Assembly (NCBI GenBank): GCA_016291895.1 | Contig: JAEEZO010000054.1 | Coordinates: forward strand, 1 to 9,403 | Length of the DNA: 9,403 nucleotides | Direction: 5' to 3' | Origin: Caryophanales bacterium | Lineage (GTDB): Bacteria > Bacillota_I > Bacilli_A > RF39 > UBA660 | Shown: one piece after another, positions 6,607 to 9,403 of the stretch | Numbering within the stretch: position 1 is the first letter of the stretch | How the letters are laid out: each line of letters opens with the position of its first letter | Translations under genes and position numbers: made by a program | The notes under the pieces: model-generated | The model's input: the letters and a program-made list of their open reading frames with translations, nothing else | Database searches by the model: none | What the model was told of the DNA's origin: nothing

Positions 6607-7945
6607 AAAAAGTCTAAACTTCTTTGGTGGAATCTTCCGATTCTTCGATAGAATATTGATTACACCAATAATGAAGGTAGTATTAAAAATTAAAAATGTC
6701 CTTACAGGTAATGGAAAATCATTTGAAAAAATTATTTCTTCAAAGAAAGCATTATTGATTATATCTTTATTAATTGCTTTTGGAGTTTTCTATTTCTTTG
6801 ATAAGAACTCGAGTTCAATGTTAAATAATCATGCAGAAAGATTATATGGTATTCCTGTTAAAGCTGTATATAACGAAGAAGCTTATGTTATTGAAGGTTT
6901 ACCAGAAACCGCTGATGTTATTTTGTTTGGTAATAGTAGTTATATAACTCTTGCTAAACAATATCCAAATCCAACGATTAGTGTTGATTTACGTGAATTA
7001 TCTGTTGGAACGCATAAAGTGGCTTTAAATTATGAAAAATATTTTGATTTTGTTGAATACAAAATTGATCCAACATATGTAACTGTTGTTATAAGAGATA
7101 AAGTTAGTTCAACAAGAGAATTATCTTATGAAATCTTACATCGTGAAGCTTTATCAGGAAAACTTGATATAACGAATGTATCTTTAAATAAATCAGAAGT
7201 AACTATTAAGTCTGATGAAGACACTTTAAAGAGAGTTGCTTATGTTAAAGCTTTAATTGATGTTAACTTAATTGTTAATCCAGAAGTAGGAACAACAAGT
7301 GTTAAAGGTTCTAAATTAGTTGCTTATGATGAAGATGGTAAAGTAGTTGATGTTGAAATCTTACCTGAAACAGTTGATGCTGAAGTAACCCTTGCTAGTT
7401 CAAGTAAGATGGTACCAATTAAAGTTGTACCAGAAGGTTCTTTAGCAGTAGGATATGCAATAGATACAATTACACCAAGTTCAAGTTCAATTATGATCTA
7501 TGGTAATGAAGATGCCTTAGCTAAGATTGATTCAATTCCAGTAGTTATTAATGTTAATGGTCTTAATGCTGATAAGACATTTAATGTTAATATTCAAAAA
7601 CCAAATGGTGTTCGTGAATTAGGTATTAACTCATTAAGTGTTAAATTAACGGTAACAAGTGAACAACAAGAAGAAATAAAAGGAGTTCAAGTATCAACAG
7701 TTAATCTTGATCCATCATTAAAAGTTCAAGCTGTTAATGAAGCAAGTAGTAGTGTAGATGTTATTGTTAAAGGTTCTGAGTCTGCTATTAAAGAGTTAGA
7801 TAAGAGTAAAGTTACAGCTACAATTGATTTAGCTGAGTACAAAAAACCAGGTGAATACGAAGTACCTGTAATTGTAACTGGTGAAGATACTAGATTAGTT
7901 TATTCATCAAAAACCTTAAAAGTTAAGATAAGAATTTATAAATAA
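6590..7945 (+). CDS. cdaR: CdaA regulatory protein CdaR (YbbR-domain protein)
   Basis: Membrane-anchored partner that modulates CdaA activity. From ATG 6590 the protein has 451 residues: basic N-terminus (MKKITRKS), an amphipathic or hydrophobic stretch (about 9-35, FFGGIFRFFDRILITPIM), one clear membrane helix (about 54-71, ALLIISLLIAFGVFYFF), and a long extracytoplasmic part. That part consists of about four YbbR-type beta-rich repeats of 80-90 residues; recurring features include VSLNKSEVTIKSDEDTL-, ITPSSSSIMIYGNED- and VDVIVKGSESAI-like segments. The last repeat ends almost at the C-terminus. It overlaps cdaA by 17 nt, so translation is probably coupled. A GTG at 6575 would add five residues. 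The extra hydrophobic stretch before the helix could be a membrane-surface helix. In Bacillus subtilis glmM follows this pair; here a convergent gene follows. Confidence 0.92.
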   Translation: MKKITRKSLNFFGGIFRFFDRILITPIMKVVLKIKNVLTGNGKSFEKIISSKKALLIISLLIAFGVFYFFDKNSSSMLNNHAERLYGIPVKAVYNEEAYVIEGLPETADVILFGNSSYITLAKQYPNPTISVDLRELSVGTHKVALNYEKYFDFVEYKIDPTYVTVVIRDKVSSTRELSYEILHREALSGKLDITNVSLNKSEVTIKSDEDTLKRVAYVKALIDVNLIVNPEVGTTSVKGSKLVAYDEDGKVVDVEILPETVDAEVTLASSSKMVPIKVVPEGSLAVGYAIDTITPSSSSIMIYGNEDALAKIDSIPVVINVNGLNADKTFNVNIQKPNGVRELGINSLSVKLTVTSEQQEEIKGVQVSTVNLDPSLKVQAVNEASSSVDVIVKGSESAIKELDKSKVTATIDLAEYKKPGEYEVPVIVTGEDTRLVYSSKTLKVKIRIYK

Positions 7946-7971
7946 AAAAAGCTAGTTTAACTAGCTTTTTT
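7945..7971. terminator. bidirectional terminator between cdaR and the LemA-like gene
   Basis: A 12-bp stem (7945-7956 with 7960-7971, core gctagt / actagc) closes a 3-nt loop. It carries a T run on the plus strand (7966-7971) and an A run (7944-7950) that serves as the T run for the minus strand. The TAG of the minus-strand gene (7961-7963) and the last base of the cdaR TAA lie in the stem. Confidence 0.88.
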
Positions 7972-8485
7972 CTTTATCATCTTCTACTTCATATTTTTCT
8001 TTATCTTTATATTTTCCTATTTTAGCAACATATCTTGATGGGAACTTATGAATATAATGATTATATTTGATTGCAACCATATTATAATATTTTTTTAATG
8101 CTGTGATAGTTATTGAAATTTTTTCGATGTCATTAATGTTCTTTCTTATGGTATTATCTTTAACAAGTTTATTATTGTTTTGAAAGATAATATCTATTTT
8201 CTTTTCATAAGTATTAATTATATTATCTAATTTAAGAACATCTATTTCTTTTTTGTTAATATCAATAAATTCTTCGAAATCATCTTCATTTAATTTCTTC
8301 TTGTTTTTTAATAGTTTTATTTGCTTTAACATTAAGTCATATTTCTTTATTAAACTATCTTTTAACTTAGTATTTGTTATATCTAATCTACTTAAATAGA
8401 AATTAAATCTTTTCTTATAATCCATGGATTTTATTATTATTAAGCCAATAATTACTAAGATGAGAGAAACAATAAATTTCCACAT
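7961..8485 (-). CDS. LemA-like single-pass membrane protein
   Basis: This 174-residue protein has an N-terminal membrane helix (about 3-19, FIVSLILVIIGLIIIK) with a Lys/Arg-rich segment after it. A long, mostly alpha-helical Lys/Ile/Asn-rich region follows (25-130). The C-terminal block resembles the LemA signature: a helix ending in LKKYYNMVAIKYNHYIHKFPSRYVAKI (about 130-156), with the paired YN at 134-135 and 141-142, Phe-Pro at 148-149, and KEKYE near the end. LemA proteins lack a settled biochemical role. The N-terminal half is diverged, so this is a family-level match by eye. It is the only minus-strand gene, convergent with cdaR and divergent from pduL. Its SD is GGTGAT (8489-8494), 3 nt before the start. 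Confidence 0.65.
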   Translation of the reverse strand: MWKFIVSLILVIIGLIIIKSMDYKKRFNFYLSRLDITNTKLKDSLIKKYDLMLKQIKLLKNKKKLNEDDFEEFIDINKKEIDVLKLDNIINTYEKKIDIIFQNNNKLVKDNTIRKNINDIEKISITITALKKYYNMVAIKYNHYIHKFPSRYVAKIGKYKDKEKYEVEDDKEKS

Positions 8486-8500
8486 AAAATCACCAAAATA

Positions 8501-8529
8501 ATTATATCTAATTGTAAAATCTTTTTCAA
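8501..8529 (-). promoter_or_regulatory. minus-strand promoter of the LemA-like gene
   Basis: Read on the minus strand: -35 TTGAAA (8529-8524), a 17-bp spacer and -10 TATAAT (8506-8501). Transcription should start near 8494, leaving a leader of about 10 nt that begins at the SD. Confidence 0.75.
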
Positions 8530-8540
8530 TAAGATATAAT
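8512..8540 (+). promoter_or_regulatory. plus-strand promoter of pduL
   Basis: TTGTAA (8512-8517), a 17-bp spacer and TATAAT (8535-8540). Start expected near 8547, about 16 nt before the pduL ATG. It overlaps the minus-strand promoter by 18 bp: each -35 box lies inside the spacer of the other. Confidence 0.75.
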
Positions 8541-8562
8541 GTTTTAGAAAGAAGGTAATGAT

Positions 8563-9123
8563 ATGAAAGTAACTGTTGGAATATCTAATCGTCATGTACA
8601 TTTAACTGACGAAGATTATAAACTTCTATTTGGAGACGAAGAAGTTAAAAAAAGAAATGATTTAAAACAACCTGGTATGTTTGCTTGTGAACAAGTTGTT
8701 ACATTAAGAACGCCAAAGAAAGAGATACCTAAAGTAAGGGTTCTTGGACCTTTTAGAAACTATACTCAAGTAGAAATTTCTAAGACAGATGCCTATAGTT
8801 TAGGAATAGATCCACCTGTAAGAAATTCTGGTGATTTAGTAGGAGCAGCTGAAATTGAAATAGTAGGACCATGTGGATCAATTACAAGAAATGCAGCTAT
8901 TATTGCTACTCGTCATATTCATGTTAATGAAGAAATTCGTAATGAAAAAGGCCTTGTTGGTATTGGAAAAGTTAGTGTTAGAAAAGTAGGAGAAAAAGGA
9001 GCTATTCTTGAAGATGTATATCTAAAAGATAGCGTTGAAGCTTACTTTGAATTGCATTTAGATACAGATGATGCTAACGCCTTACTTTTAAAACAAGATG
9101 ATGAATTAGAAATCATATTATAA
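8563..9123 (+). CDS. pduL: PduL-type phosphate acyltransferase (phosphotransacylase)
   Basis: Zinc-dependent enzyme interconverting acyl-CoA plus phosphate with acyl-phosphate plus CoA; it is unrelated to classical Pta. The 186 residues hold both PduL beta-barrel halves. The first opens with VGISNRHVHLT (His11 and His13, matching family zinc ligands), then LKQPGMFACEQVV, VRVLGPFRNYTQVEIS and PPVRNSGD. The second has ATRHIHV (His118 and His120) and ends with ELHLDTDDANA (His165). The protein starts directly at the first domain with no N-terminal encapsulation peptide, and no microcompartment shell gene is nearby. A cytosolic acetyl-CoA/acetyl-phosphate role in energy metabolism is therefore likely (inference). 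Substrate chain length cannot be read from sequence. The SD AAGG (8552-8555) is 7 nt from the ATG. Confidence 0.93.
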   Translation: MKVTVGISNRHVHLTDEDYKLLFGDEEVKKRNDLKQPGMFACEQVVTLRTPKKEIPKVRVLGPFRNYTQVEISKTDAYSLGIDPPVRNSGDLVGAAEIEIVGPCGSITRNAAIIATRHIHVNEEIRNEKGLVGIGKVSVRKVGEKGAILEDVYLKDSVEAYFELHLDTDDANALLLKQDDELEIIL

Positions 9124-9150
9124 AAGTTATACTTAGTTATAACTTTTTCT
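9122..9150 (+). terminator. intrinsic terminator after pduL
   Basis: A 10-bp stem (aaaagttata 9122-9131 with tataactttt 9138-9147) closes a 6-nt loop and is followed by T-rich sequence. It starts within the pduL TAA. Confidence 0.8.
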
Positions 9151-9178
9151 TTGCAATTAAAAGTAATTATTGTATAAT
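9151..9178 (+). promoter_or_regulatory. promoter of the last, partial gene
   Basis: TTGCAA (9151-9156), a 16-bp spacer and TATAAT (9173-9178). The -35 box directly follows the pduL terminator. Transcription should start near 9185, about 8 nt before the ATG at 9193. Confidence 0.65.
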
Positions 9179-9192
9179 TTATGCGAGGTTTT

Positions 9193-9403
9193 ATGAAGAG
9201 ATTGGCTCGTATTAAATATAATTTATATGGTGAAAGTAAAGATTATCAAGCAGATGTAATATATAAAGAAAATATGATTACTTATTTTGATGATGGGGTA
9301 AAAACGATTATTGATTTAAAAAATGGTATTATTAATCGTGAAAATGATGAATATCAATATGTAATTGATTTATCTAAATATCATATAAATATTCATTTAA
9401 ATA
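9193..9403 (+). CDS. hypothetical protein, N-terminal part (possibly DUF1934/YwiB-like)
   Basis: The frame is open from ATG 9193 to the window edge, giving 70 residues. The SD GAGG (9185-9188) is 4 nt upstream. An in-frame ATG at 9181 lies before the expected transcription start and is less likely. The visible part starts MKRLARIKYNLYGESKDY and alternates hydrophobic and polar residues in short strands separated by Asp/Gly/Asn turns (YFDDGVKTIIDLKNGIIN), as in a small beta-barrel. Inference only: the pattern recalls the DUF1934 (YwiB) calycin-like family of Bacillota, but no diagnostic motif is visible in this half. There is no signal peptide. The function is unknown. Confidence 0.75.
   Translation, partial: MKRLARIKYNLYGESKDYQADVIYKENMITYFDDGVKTIIDLKNGIINRENDEYQYVIDLSKYHINIHLN

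Larger units (their letters stand above)
8501..8540. repeat. 40-bp near-perfect palindrome spanning both divergent promoters
   Basis: The arms attatatct (8501-8509) and agatataat (8532-8540) are exact inverted copies. Inward, 8511-8514 pairs with 8527-8530 and 8516-8519 with 8522-8525, so 17 of 20 positions are complementary about an axis between 8520 and 8521. There is no T run, and the dyad holds both -10 and both -35 boxes, so it is a DNA-level symmetry rather than a terminator. Confidence 0.85.

Noticed and set aside
8501..8540. Palindrome as a transcription terminator
   Set aside because: It has no T run, lies between divergent genes rather than after one, and is fully explained by two opposed promoters.

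Overview
The window is a strongly AT-rich, densely coded bacterial chromosome segment. It most resembles a low-GC Bacillota genome of the Bacilli / Erysipelotrichia / RF39 type (inference). Supporting signs are sigma-A-like promoters with 16-17 bp spacers, AGGAGG or GGTGAT Shine-Dalgarno (SD) sequences, hairpin-plus-T-run terminators and Gram-positive housekeeping genes. It carries prfB (release factor 2) with its programmed +1 frameshift at an in-frame TGA, so TGA is still read as stop and the mycoplasma code does not apply. None of the ten genes whose end is visible terminates in TGA (five TAA, five TAG).

Layout: (1) 1-718, the 3' end of ftsH, with an unusual Rho-N-like helical motif added after the protease domain, and a terminator overlapping its stop codon. 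(2) 738-1293, a single-gene unit for a LysM lipoprotein with a 15-bp tandem repeat coding a charged TDKKD linker. (3) 1308-4594, an operon of dusB, an RDD-family membrane protein and lysS, joined by an overlap and a 9-nt gap. (4) 4581-5754, prfB, whose -35 box lies inside the lysS terminator. (5) 5734-7971, cdaA and cdaR (ybbR), the c-di-AMP synthase and its membrane regulator, overlapping by 17 nt and not followed by glmM. (6) 7961-8485 on the minus strand, a LemA-like membrane protein sharing a bidirectional terminator with cdaR. (7) 8501-9150, pduL, a phosphotransacylase, divergent from the LemA-like gene across an interlocked, nearly palindromic double promoter. (8) From 9151, a new transcription unit whose gene runs off the end.

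Functionally this is core chromosome: membrane protein quality control, tRNA modification and charging, termination, c-di-AMP signalling and acetyl-CoA/acetyl-phosphate metabolism. I see no transposase, phage gene, CRISPR array, tRNA or rRNA, and no wholly new multi-gene system. The most interesting signals are the dyad-symmetric divergent promoter at 8501-8540, the Rho-N-like extension on FtsH, the very short 5' leaders with promoters packed into terminators, and TGA stop avoidance alongside a retained RF2 frameshift. No stretch over 300 bases lacks a gene.
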